A DNA stretch of 6,482 nucleotides, from the NCBI GenBank assembly GCA_031266495.1, contig JAISAX010000416.1, forward strand, positions 1 to 6,482, in the 5' to 3' direction. The notes beneath the pieces are model-generated. The model was not told the DNA's origin. It saw only the letters and a program-made list of their open reading frames with translations, and did not search any database. Both the position numbers and the translations under genes were made by a program. Shown piece after piece: positions 1-5,116 of the stretch (positions within the stretch are counted from its first letter, which is position 1; each line of letters opens with the position of its first letter). Source of the DNA: Opitutaceae bacterium (GTDB lineage: Bacteria; Verrucomicrobiota; Verrucomicrobiae; Opitutales; Opitutaceae).

Positions 1-115
1 CACGCGTCTCGCGTGCTGTGTTCGGCGTCTCGCCGAACACGGTTCGGAGCGGTTCGGACCGGACCATCAGCAAAGGCTTGGGCGAGACGCCCAAGCCGGC
101 ACGCGAGACGCGTGC
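1..115. repeat. Cluster of four triloop palindromes with a shared 9-bp core
   Basis: Four perfect inverted repeats lie in 115 bases: 1-15 (6-bp stem), 18-40 (10-bp stem), 75-97 (10-bp stem) and 99-115 (7-bp stem). Each has a 3-base loop, TCT in the first two and AGA in the last two. All share the exact core GCGTCTCGC, at 4-12 and 25-33 on the plus strand and as its complement at 82-90 and 103-111. The outer stem bases differ between copies while pairing is kept. The first and last are reverse complements of each other, so the cluster is itself an inverted pair. The right arm of the second can also pair with 42-47. It resembles a REP-like intergenic element. The function is unknown, and the first copy may extend past the window edge. 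Confidence 0.8.
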
Positions 116-138
116 GCTCCCCGGACCGGCCCGACCCC

Positions 139-184
139 AAAAACCCTCGGCAGGCCGGGAATTGCCCGGCCTGCCAGTGTTTTT
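139..184. terminator. Rho-independent terminator, probably bidirectional
   Basis: A perfect 11-bp G+C-rich stem (149-159 with 165-175) encloses a 5-base loop. On the minus strand the stem is followed by GAGGG and then five T's (complement of 139-143). On the plus strand it is followed by five T's at 180-184. It starts 20 bases after the stop codon of the minus-strand gene ending at 196 and would end that transcript. The plus-strand T-run adds nothing visible inside the window, because no plus-strand gene precedes it here. Confidence 0.8.
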
Positions 185-195
185 ATGTATAGCGG

Positions 196-723
196 TTATG
201 TCGATTGGGTGATTATGAGTGCATTGAACGTCGAGTGTTCAAGCAGAGACCACGTAAACCAGAAGTAATCGACGTCATCCGGCAATGTCCACGTATAGCT
301 GAGATTGACTTGCTTCCCACTGACTACCGGAGCTGTCGCCGGTCTGGAGTAAACAGTCGAAGAACCTCTCAGCGTGTAATGCAGTGTCAGGTCTTGTGGA
401 CCATAGTCTTCATTCCAGGTTTCCCCGAAGAAGAGTTCTACTGTGCTGAGGCCGGACAATATCGCGCCAGGATCAAGGCGCAAGTCCGGTGTGTCGAACA
501 GCGTGTAGTAGTAGTTTCCAGCATCGGGGACGCCGCCATAGAGATCGCCACCGCTAGCATAGAGTTCACCGTTACTATTATCCGCATAAACAAGCGATGG
601 CCATTCGGGATGGTGACTGGCATACCAGTCGGTCCAAGTATCAATCAGGATTGACGCGGGAGCGGCGATGGTGGTCGCCAACAGGCTGGCGGCAATGGCC
701 GCGAGACGAATATATGATTTCAT
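196..723 (-). CDS. Secreted protein without sorting tail, remote relative of the two PEP-CTERM paralogues
   Basis: The 175-residue product starts with a Sec signal peptide (MKSYIR, then a hydrophobic stretch to about residue 20, cleavage near 20-24). The rest is rich in Tyr, Trp, Asp and Thr, as expected for an exported beta-rich protein. I do not recognise a named domain. Its C-terminal part has a YTWTL segment, then a Glu-His-Ser, then a short Leu/Ile strand ending in Gln-Ser. This matches in order the WEWNL or YQWDL, His-Ser and strand seen in the products at 1536-2408 and 2405-3415, so it is probably a diverged member of that family. Unlike them it stops at that point and has no PEP motif, membrane helix or basic tail, so it should be released rather than anchored. 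The ATG at 723 has no Shine-Dalgarno. A TATAGA box (complement of 732-737) lies 8 bases before it, compatible with a leaderless or very short leader transcript. Confidence 0.85.
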   Translation of the reverse strand: MKSYIRLAAIAASLLATTIAAPASILIDTWTDWYASHHPEWPSLVYADNSNGELYASGGDLYGGVPDAGNYYYTLFDTPDLRLDPGAILSGLSTVELFFGETWNEDYGPQDLTLHYTLRGSSTVYSRPATAPVVSGKQVNLSYTWTLPDDVDYFWFTWSLLEHSTFNALIITQST

Positions 724-762
724 TGATTTGATCTATATTTTATGTTTTATGTTTGTTAAGAT

Positions 763-784
763 CCTGCCGCAGAAATGCGGCAGG
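763..784 (-). terminator. Intergenic hairpin, possible terminator or mRNA stabiliser
   Basis: A perfect 9-bp stem, CCTGCCGCA at 763-771 with TGCGGCAGG at 776-784, has a 4-base loop (GAAA on plus, TTTC on minus). It starts 6 bases after the stop codon of the gene ending at 791, within the 67-base gap before the next minus-strand gene. On the minus strand it is followed by ATCTTAAC and not a clean T-run, so termination may be partial. A 3' stabilising or processing hairpin is an alternative. Confidence 0.5.
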
Positions 785-790
785 AAGGGA

Positions 791-1483
791 TTAGCGGTGC
801 CGTTTTTTTCGCCAAGAAACGAGGATGAACACACTTGCACCAAGAGAAATTGCATATATGGCAGGCTCGGGCACGGAAGAAGGCATGGTAGTCAGGCTTA
901 CGTTGTCGATCCAGAATATACTATTATTTGCTGAGTTCGCTCCCCGAGCAATGGAAAATATATAATCTTCGGTTGTTTGGGCCGTGAAGGTTTGAGAAAA
1001 TGTTCCCCATGTATATTGAGAAGTGATAATTGCATATTCGGAATTGGATATAATATCCGTATTCGCTTTTAAACCAACATAGTATGTCGCCACAACGCTG
1101 TCGTTGGCTATGCGGACCACATCAAACGAGAGTTGATAGGTAACGCCTGCTTGCAAGGACACTTCTTGCCATAGCGAGGGACGAGTGCTATCCGACATCG
1201 AACCAGTGAATGCCAGTATCTGATTGCCATCCGTTGCGAGTGAGCTACCTGTAGTGGCGTTTCGATGAGTAAATTTACCGTCAGTATAATCATCGCTGAC
1301 ATTCCAGAATTTCAGCCAATCGGTCGAATTATCAGTATTGGCAAAATCAGTTTTATTGAGCGAATAGGTGTCTTTACTCAAGACGCCTTCTTCGAAGCTA
1401 CCGTTGAGGATGAGGTTTTGGGCTGCCGCCGTCGAGGCGAGAGCAATTGAAACAAACAGGCTGTTGTATAGTTTTGTTTTCAT
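791..1483 (-). CDS. PEP-CTERM protein with jelly-roll-like (CBM4/9 or DUF642-like) domain
   Basis: The 230-residue product is an exported protein. A signal peptide covers about residues 1-21, ending AAA before Gln22. The mature start reads NLILNGSFEEG, the usual opening of carbohydrate-binding or DUF642-type galactose-binding-like jelly rolls. Later segments (SLWQEVSLQAGVTYQLSFDV, and an Ile-Trp-Ile-Asp-Asn-Val-Ser-Leu strand near the end) fit the same fold. The C-terminus, residues 204-230, is a complete PEP-CTERM signal: VPEP, about 16 hydrophobic residues, then WRKKRHR. Exosortase processing is expected. The binding target is unknown. The gene lies 52 bases after the preceding gene on the same strand and may be co-transcribed. 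It has no Shine-Dalgarno before the ATG. It looks A+T-richer than its neighbours: bases 961-1080 are about 35% G+C, against roughly 50-55% in sampled lines of the gene upstream. Confidence 0.9.
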   Translation of the reverse strand: MKTKLYNSLFVSIALASTAAAQNLILNGSFEEGVLSKDTYSLNKTDFANTDNSTDWLKFWNVSDDYTDGKFTHRNATTGSSLATDGNQILAFTGSMSDSTRPSLWQEVSLQAGVTYQLSFDVVRIANDSVVATYYVGLKANTDIISNSEYAIITSQYTWGTFSQTFTAQTTEDYIFSIARGANSANNSIFWIDNVSLTTMPSSVPEPAIYAISLGASVFILVSWRKKRHR

Positions 1484-1495
1484 CGGTGGAGAATG

Positions 1496-1520
1496 AATAA
1501 TTGATAAATAATGATTGATA
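1496..1520 (-). repeat. Degenerate A+T-rich heptamer repeat before a gene start
   Basis: On the minus strand two near-identical 11-mers, TATCAATCATT and TATCAATTATT (complements of 1510-1520 and 1496-1506), lie 14 bases apart, which is two 7-base periods. They end 12 bases upstream of the ATG at 1483. They resemble the short 7-base tandem repeats seen in intergenic regions of several phyla. No function is evident. Confidence 0.5.
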
Positions 1521-1535
1521 GACAGGGGGGAGGGA

Positions 1536-2408
1536 TTAATTCCGGGACAGGTGGCGGCGAAGGAGAACCGCGCCGAGAACCAGCGCGCCGAAAGTTGCGG
1601 CCCAGGAGGCGGTTTCGGGAATGGCAGAGCCGATTGTCAGGCTGGCGCCGATTATTGACTGGTGCACGGGCACGGGCAGGTCGATGCTGATCGATGTGAT
1701 GGTGCCTTTGATTTCCGACAGGTTCCATTCCCACAGAAAATTATAGTAGGTGCCTTCCATGCCCTTAACCAGGTCGGAATAATAACCATTTCCGAGGATC
1801 GATCCTGTCACCGTACCCTGATAAATACCGTCTGCCCCATCGGCAACATAACGCAGGACCGGCCCGCCGGCATAGTCGGCTACTCCTTCCGAAATGGCAT
1901 TGAGGGCGGTATTGTAATATTGGTCCGACGGATCGGTATTTTCGTGGCCGTAGCCGCCTTCCTCGCCGACGCCATGATCCTGATTGTTATAATCGAAAAA
2001 CAGGATGGCTTCGGGATTACCGTGTGTGGTGTCCTCGTCCCAGAAATCCGGGTTGGCCATCTGGACGACCTGCAACGAGATTTTACCGATGGAAAAATCG
2101 GTTGTCGATGTCGAGAAGTTGACGGCTCCGTCATTCCCGAAGCTATAAAAACCATAGGAGGCCGAATAATACGTGGCAAAAGGAGTAACCGTGCCGGTGC
2201 CTGACACCGGTGTCAGGTTGGCGTTTCTGCCGCTGAAATCCTCCCAGCGGACATTTGCCTGTCGGGGACTGATGTCCTGATCTTGCAAGAGTTGCTGAGA
2301 GATCGCAATGAGTGGATTGGGCGGTGGCGCCGGTTGCGCGCGCAGCAGGGTGCCGCAGAGCAGGCCTCCGGCAATAATAATACCGATACGGGTGTGGTTT
2401 ATAGTCAT
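1536..2408 (-). CDS. PEP-CTERM-like exported protein, tandem paralogue 2 (PET variant tail)
   Basis: The 290-residue product is an exported protein of unknown function. A signal peptide covers about residues 1-24, ending LLRAQ. The central region shares clear blocks with the product of the gene just upstream (2405-3415): GFYSF against GFYTF, STTDFSIGKISLQVVQM against STTDMAIKTVVLQVVEM, a Trp-Asp/Asn-Glu-Asp acidic block, DPSDQY against NPSDEY, GGPVL against GGPLL, and GTYYNFLWEWNLS against GNYYSFAYQWDLS. The acidic Asp/Glu/Asn clusters could bind calcium, which is an inference. The C-terminal 28 residues (263-290) form a sorting-signal-like tail with a hydrophobic helix and RRHLSRN, but the motif is IPETASWAA and not PEP. 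Its ATG overlaps the preceding gene's stop as ATGA (2405-2408), so translation is probably coupled. No Shine-Dalgarno is visible. Confidence 0.88.
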   Translation of the reverse strand: MTINHTRIGIIIAGGLLCGTLLRAQPAPPPNPLIAISQQLLQDQDISPRQANVRWEDFSGRNANLTPVSGTGTVTPFATYYSASYGFYSFGNDGAVNFSTSTTDFSIGKISLQVVQMANPDFWDEDTTHGNPEAILFFDYNNQDHGVGEEGGYGHENTDPSDQYYNTALNAISEGVADYAGGPVLRYVADGADGIYQGTVTGSILGNGYYSDLVKGMEGTYYNFLWEWNLSEIKGTITSISIDLPVPVHQSIIGASLTIGSAIPETASWAATFGALVLGAVLLRRHLSRN

Positions 2409-3415
2409 GGTTGATGTGTGTTTTTGGTATATTTCAGGCAGAGGACGAGGGAGAGTATAAGGACGCCGGAAAGTGCAGCCCAGCCGGCGGGTTCGGGGAC
2501 GGAAGCGGCAGTGAAGATGACTTGCTGCCAGGTGTCGCCGAGATCGAGTTGCACGCCGATAGTAGAGGCGGAATGGATGATCGGCTGGATGACTTCAATG
2601 CCCGTCACCGTGCCGACAATCGAAGAAAGATCCCACTGGTAGGCGAAGCTATAATAATTGCCCTGATAACCCGCCATCTGCATATGCACCGGGCCTCCAA
2701 TAATATCCCATGCCACGGGCGCGAGCACCGTGGTCGTGGACGGGTCTTCGGCGGTCGTGCAGAGAAGGAGCGGGCCTCCGAAATAGTTTTCGATCATGTC
2801 ATCCATCGCGGCAAGGACGGGGACGTAGCCGTATTCGTCCGAAGGGTTGTCCTCCTCGTCGCCACCGTATGAACTGTCTTCGTTCCACCAGTTTGTGTGT
2901 TTATGGAGGAGGTGTTCCGCCAGGGTGTAGCTCGGGTGGAGCATCTCCACGACCTGGAGGACCACGGTCTTTATTGCCATGTCCGTCGTGGAAACGGTGG
3001 CCTGCAGGCCGAAATCGTGTCTGAATGTATAAAAACCTCCTCCAGCCGACCAAGCTCCTCCGATGGCCTGGATGCGGCTGGTATAGCGGGCTGCGCCAGT
3101 GTCGTCCCATGTCACGGCCAGAGGGTCGGTGTCGTCGCGGGTCAATCCGTAATAATATTCGTGCTCCAGCGGATTGGCCACCGTCCGGCCACCGATATAA
3201 CTTTCAAAAACATCCCAGGAGGACTGGTTATAAAAACTGAGGTTGGTCCATTTGACGGTCTGTTGCTGGCCGGCAGCGAATGCGATGCTCTGGAGCACCT
3301 GGTTGGAGGGCGCCGTCTGCGCGTGGAGTGACGGGTGTGACACCGTCGTGCCGATCAGGGCGGCAAGGGCGGCAATGGTTGCGATGGTTGCAATGGGCTG
3401 GGTTATTTTACGCAT
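2405..3415 (-). CDS. PEP-CTERM exported protein, tandem paralogue 1
   Basis: The product is 336 residues from the ATG at 3415. The frame stays open upstream to an ATG at 3610, but those 65 extra codons only translate repeat sequence, and a normal signal peptide (MRKITQPIAT, an Ala/Ile-rich core, then SLHAQ at about residue 33) begins at 3415. The body is paralogous to the next gene (see that entry for shared blocks) and has an acidic stretch, WWNEDSSYGGDEEDNPSDEY, that may bind metal. Residues 306-336 form a PEP-CTERM tail: VPEPAGWAALSG, a hydrophobic helix, then KYTKNTHQP. The final basic cluster is weaker than the usual Arg-rich end. It is the first gene after the repeat-filled spacer and overlaps the next gene by 4 bases (ATGA), so the pair is very likely one operon. 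No Shine-Dalgarno precedes the start. The function is unknown, and surface or extracellular-matrix attachment is the likely location. Confidence 0.88.
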   Translation of the reverse strand: MRKITQPIATIATIAALAALIGTTVSHPSLHAQTAPSNQVLQSIAFAAGQQQTVKWTNLSFYNQSSWDVFESYIGGRTVANPLEHEYYYGLTRDDTDPLAVTWDDTGAARYTSRIQAIGGAWSAGGGFYTFRHDFGLQATVSTTDMAIKTVVLQVVEMLHPSYTLAEHLLHKHTNWWNEDSSYGGDEEDNPSDEYGYVPVLAAMDDMIENYFGGPLLLCTTAEDPSTTTVLAPVAWDIIGGPVHMQMAGYQGNYYSFAYQWDLSSIVGTVTGIEVIQPIIHSASTIGVQLDLGDTWQQVIFTAASVPEPAGWAALSGVLILSLVLCLKYTKNTHQP

Positions 3416-3436
3416 GGTTTTTAAAAATACATTTTT

Positions 3437-3580
3437 AACCGCGAATGGACGCGAATGGGCGCGAATCCGGAAAGAATGACGAGATGAATAAGGGCACTTT
3501 GAAAAAGTCGTTTTAACCGCGAATGGACGCGAATAGACACGAATCCAGAAAGAAGATAATTTTGCTGAACAAGAACAGGT
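3437..3580 (+). repeat. Two direct copies of a three-unit 10-bp repeat (AACCGCGAATGGAC type)
   Basis: Copies start at 3437 and 3515, 78 bases apart. Each begins AACCGCGAATGGACGCGAAT, has a third 10-base unit ending in CGAAT, and then reads CC(G/A)GAAAGAA. The unit is about GCGAATGGAC, repeated three times at exactly 10-base spacing. The first copy ends 21 bases before the start codon at 3415, so both copies would lie in the 5' leader of the minus-strand gene if transcription starts upstream of them. Between and after the copies the sequence is unremarkable and A+T-rich. Confidence 0.85.
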
Positions 3581-3588
3581 TTTGAAAT

Positions 3589-3758
3589 ATTCGCGTTCAT
3601 TCGCGTCCATTCGCGGTTGGTTCGTTTGTCTGGAAAAAGGAGTTTTTCAAACTGCCCATAATTATCCGTATATGGATTTGTTGTATTTTTATTCGCGTTC
3701 ATTCGCGTTCATTCGCGGTTGGTTTGGTGGATTGGAAAAAGGAATTTTCAGAACCTCT
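3589..3758 (-). repeat. Two inverted-orientation copies of the same 10-bp-period repeat
   Basis: Copies start at 3589 and 3691, 102 bases apart, and are in the opposite orientation to the pair at 3437 and 3515. Each reads ATTCGCGTTCATTCGCG, a third unit, then GCGGTTGGTT. Similarity continues past the core: both copies reach GGAAAAAGGA followed by a T-run about 20 bases later. Over 30 bases the copy at 3589 matches the complement of the copy at 3515 in 27 positions, and the copy at 3691 matches the complement of the copy at 3437 in 27, so nested stems are possible. With the preceding pair these copies fill most of the 350-base gap between the stop at 3766 and the start at 3415. I see no clear promoter or terminator there. 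Confidence 0.85.
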
Positions 3759-3765
3759 TTTATGA

Positions 3766-4740
3766 TCAGAGGACGGGCCTGGGTCTCCAGTTCGGGTTGT
3801 TCGAGGCGCGCGCCTCCTCGGCCCACAGGCGCATGTCACGAAGGTCGGCGCAGGAATGGAGTTTTACGTGGCCGTCCAGGTAGGCGACGACGGCTTTGCC
3901 GGAATTGCGAAAGGAGACATAACCGTATTTTTCGTCGTCGGCGAAATCGGACGTCTGCTCGGTGAGGTTTTTCAAGGGCCATTTGGGGACAGGGGCTTCC
4001 ACGCGGTAATAACCGGCGTAGGGATGGGGCTTGGGGTGAGCAGTGTTTCGTCCGTTTGCCGATGTAAAAACGATGAGGCCGGAGGGGAGCGTCGCCGCGT
4101 TGACCCTGTGGACAGGAACCTGGGTTGACATGGCAAGCCCGGCCACGCCGCCGACGCCTTCCATGTTCATGCCAAAGGTCGTGCAATACGAGAGTTCGTA
4201 CGCGACAGCGGCAATGCCGGATCCGGAAACGAGTTCCTTGTAGTAAAGGGCCTGCTCGTTCACATAGAGGGTGTTGATAAAGCGATCCCCGAGGTAGGGA
4301 CGGATGGTGTGAACCCAAGAGGCTTCCACCAGGCCGGTGCCTGCGCCATCGCCACCGAAGCGCTGGCCGGTTTCGTCGTATTTGATTTCGGTATTGTCCT
4401 TGCCGGCGAGGAGGCGGTCGCGGTTGTCGATGGGATAGGTGAGATAGGCCACCATGAGTTGCTTGGCGGCGGAAATCTCGCGGGCGGTGTAGGCCATCCG
4501 TCGCGCCCGCCCGACCGCGACGAGGGCAAGCGCCGCCAGCACTCCGATGATCGTGATCACCGCAAGAAGCTCGATGAGCGTGAAGCCGCGCCTGGCGCGG
4601 CTGATTTTCGATTTTCGATTCCCGATTTTCGATTGGGCGCTGCCGCGCCAGGGATGCGCGGATGCGCTGGCGCTGGCACTGGCGCTGGTCAATGGCGGAA
4701 TCGGGACAAGAAAAACGTGAGAACGGAAGGAATCTGGCAT
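3766..4740 (-). CDS. Prepilin-type (PulG/GspG-like) pseudopilin with degenerate H-X9-DG tail
   Basis: The 324-residue product carries the class III prepilin signal RARRGFTLIELLAVITIIGV. Cleavage and N-methylation would fall between Gly52 and Phe53, the conserved Glu is at position 5 of the mature chain (residue 57), and the hydrophobic helix runs to about residue 75. The C-terminal part contains FRNSGKAVVAYLDGHVKL (residues 277-294), which fits the prepilin-associated H-X9-DG signature except that Asn279 replaces the His. The protein should be processed by a prepilin peptidase and act in a type II secretion or pilus-like assembly at the inner membrane. The start is uncertain. I chose the ATG at 4740, which gives a 52-residue leader. 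The frame also contains an ATG at 4857 and a TTG at 4692, and no start lies between the TTG and the signal. The leader is mostly repeat-derived (Ser-Ala repeats, then heptamer-encoded SKIGNRKSKI). No Shine-Dalgarno is present. Confidence 0.9.
   Translation of the reverse strand: MPDSFRSHVFLVPIPPLTSASASASASAHPWRGSAQSKIGNRKSKISRARRGFTLIELLAVITIIGVLAALALVAVGRARRMAYTAREISAAKQLMVAYLTYPIDNRDRLLAGKDNTEIKYDETGQRFGGDGAGTGLVEASWVHTIRPYLGDRFINTLYVNEQALYYKELVSGSGIAAVAYELSYCTTFGMNMEGVGGVAGLAMSTQVPVHRVNAATLPSGLIVFTSANGRNTAHPKPHPYAGYYRVEAPVPKWPLKNLTEQTSDFADDEKYGYVSFRNSGKAVVAYLDGHVKLHSCADLRDMRLWAEEARASNNPNWRPRPVL
4585..4601. repeat. G+C palindrome at the prepilin cleavage-site codons
   Basis: GCCGCGCCTGGCGCGGC is a perfect palindrome with a 7-bp stem and CTG loop (or an 8-bp stem around one base). 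On the minus strand it encodes most of SRARRG, the basic residues just before the prepilin cleavage site. It has the same triloop architecture as the intergenic palindromes elsewhere in the window. Confidence 0.6.
4603..4637 (-). repeat. Five tandem heptamers inside the pseudopilin leader
   Basis: Five consecutive 7-base units read GATTTTC, GATTTTC, GATTCCC, GATTTTC and GATTGGG on the plus strand. On the minus strand they encode QSKIGNRKSKIS just ahead of the prepilin cleavage signal. They abut the palindrome at 4585-4601 with one base between. A related degenerate run lies at 4784-4804. Confidence 0.8.
4664..4687 (-). repeat. Four tandem hexamers encoding Ser-Ala repeats
   Basis: GCGCTG occurs four times in a row, the third copy being GCACTG. 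On the minus strand it encodes alternating Ser and Ala in the long pseudopilin leader, upstream of the heptamer run. It is prone to copy-number slippage without frameshift, because each unit is two codons. Confidence 0.75.
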
Positions 4741-4749
4741 GTTCTTGAC

Positions 4750-4950
4750 TGAGATTGAATCTCGTCTCACCAGAAAAAAGAAGCTTTTCAGTTTTCGATT
4801 TTCTATCCTGTTTATGCCCCAAAATACAGGAGGGATAAGCAATGCATTTCGTAACAAAAATCTGCTGTTTTTGCTTATTTAATAAAAAAGAATGAGTTAT
4901 GGATGAACCACAATTTTTCTTGAAAGAGAAATTTGTGAGATTTTGTCTCA
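4750..4950. promoter_or_regulatory. Pair of TGAGAT-N-RTCTC palindromes, candidate operators
   Basis: TGAGATTGAATCTCG at 4750-4764 and TGAGATTTTGTCTCA at 4936-4950 share TGAGATT at the left and TCTC at the right, 11 of 15 positions, and both are near-palindromes. They lie upstream of the pseudopilin start (4740) in the spacer shared with the divergent AraC-family gene. A further TCTCA half-site is at 5021-5025. They could be binding sites for a dimeric regulator. AraC-family proteins usually bind direct repeats, so the neighbouring gene is not an obvious partner. Confidence 0.25.
4828..4907 (+). CDS. Candidate 21-residue small ORF with a perfect Shine-Dalgarno
   Basis: AGGAGGG at 4828-4834 lies 7-8 bases before an ATG at 4842, a textbook ribosome binding site. 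The ORF ends with TGA at 4905-4907, so the coding part is 4842-4907. The product begins MHFVTKICCFCLFNKKRMSYG. It has a short hydrophobic, cysteine-rich core (CCFC) between Lys residues, which could be a tiny membrane peptide or a leader peptide. No promoter is clear. It is the only start in the window with a good Shine-Dalgarno. It may be coincidence in A+T-rich sequence, and I do not recognise it. Confidence 0.3.
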
Positions 4951-5116
4951 ACATTAACGATATGAGTTGCGTTTCGGGGCAATTTTTTGCTGTTGGCAAA
5001 TCCGTCTGAAAAGCCAGCAGTCTCATTAAGAAATTTTTGAGAAAAACGTGAAAACCGCAGAAAAAACACTTTCCGAAGATCTGTTCCTGAAACTTTTTTT
5101 GATTTCCGGGAGCTGG

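Larger units (their letters stand above)
4741..5116. other. A+T-rich divergent spacer between pseudopilin and AraC-family genes
   Basis: This 376-base stretch has no long credible gene. It is much richer in A+T than the genes on either side (bases 4861-4920 are about 25% G+C). It holds two related imperfect palindromes (4750-4764 and 4936-4950), a short heptamer-like run on the plus strand (4784-4804: CTTTTCA, GTTTTCG, ATTTTCT) and a 21-codon ORF with a strong Shine-Dalgarno (4842-4907). Promoters for the divergent genes should lie here, but I found no pair of -35 and -10 boxes good enough to annotate. Confidence 0.6.

Noticed and set aside
18..212. A 64-codon plus-strand reading frame at the left edge
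   Set aside because: It runs through the palindrome cluster and the terminator. Its codons are dictated by inverted repeats, and it has no ribosome binding site.
205..654. Plus-strand 149-codon frame opposite the tail-less secreted protein
   Set aside because: It is antisense to a gene with a clear signal peptide and paralogue similarity, and its product shows no recognisable domain.
3416..3610. N-terminal extension of the first PEP-CTERM paralogue to the ATG at 3610
   Set aside because: The extra 65 residues translate the GCGAATGGAC repeats and would bury the signal peptide.
3437..3758. CRISPR array
   Set aside because: Repeats occur in both orientations, contain an internal 10-base period, and lack uniform spacers and cas genes.
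4741..4780. Sigma-70 promoter with TTGACT at 4745-4750 on the plus strand
   Set aside because: No acceptable -10 box lies 16-18 bases downstream.
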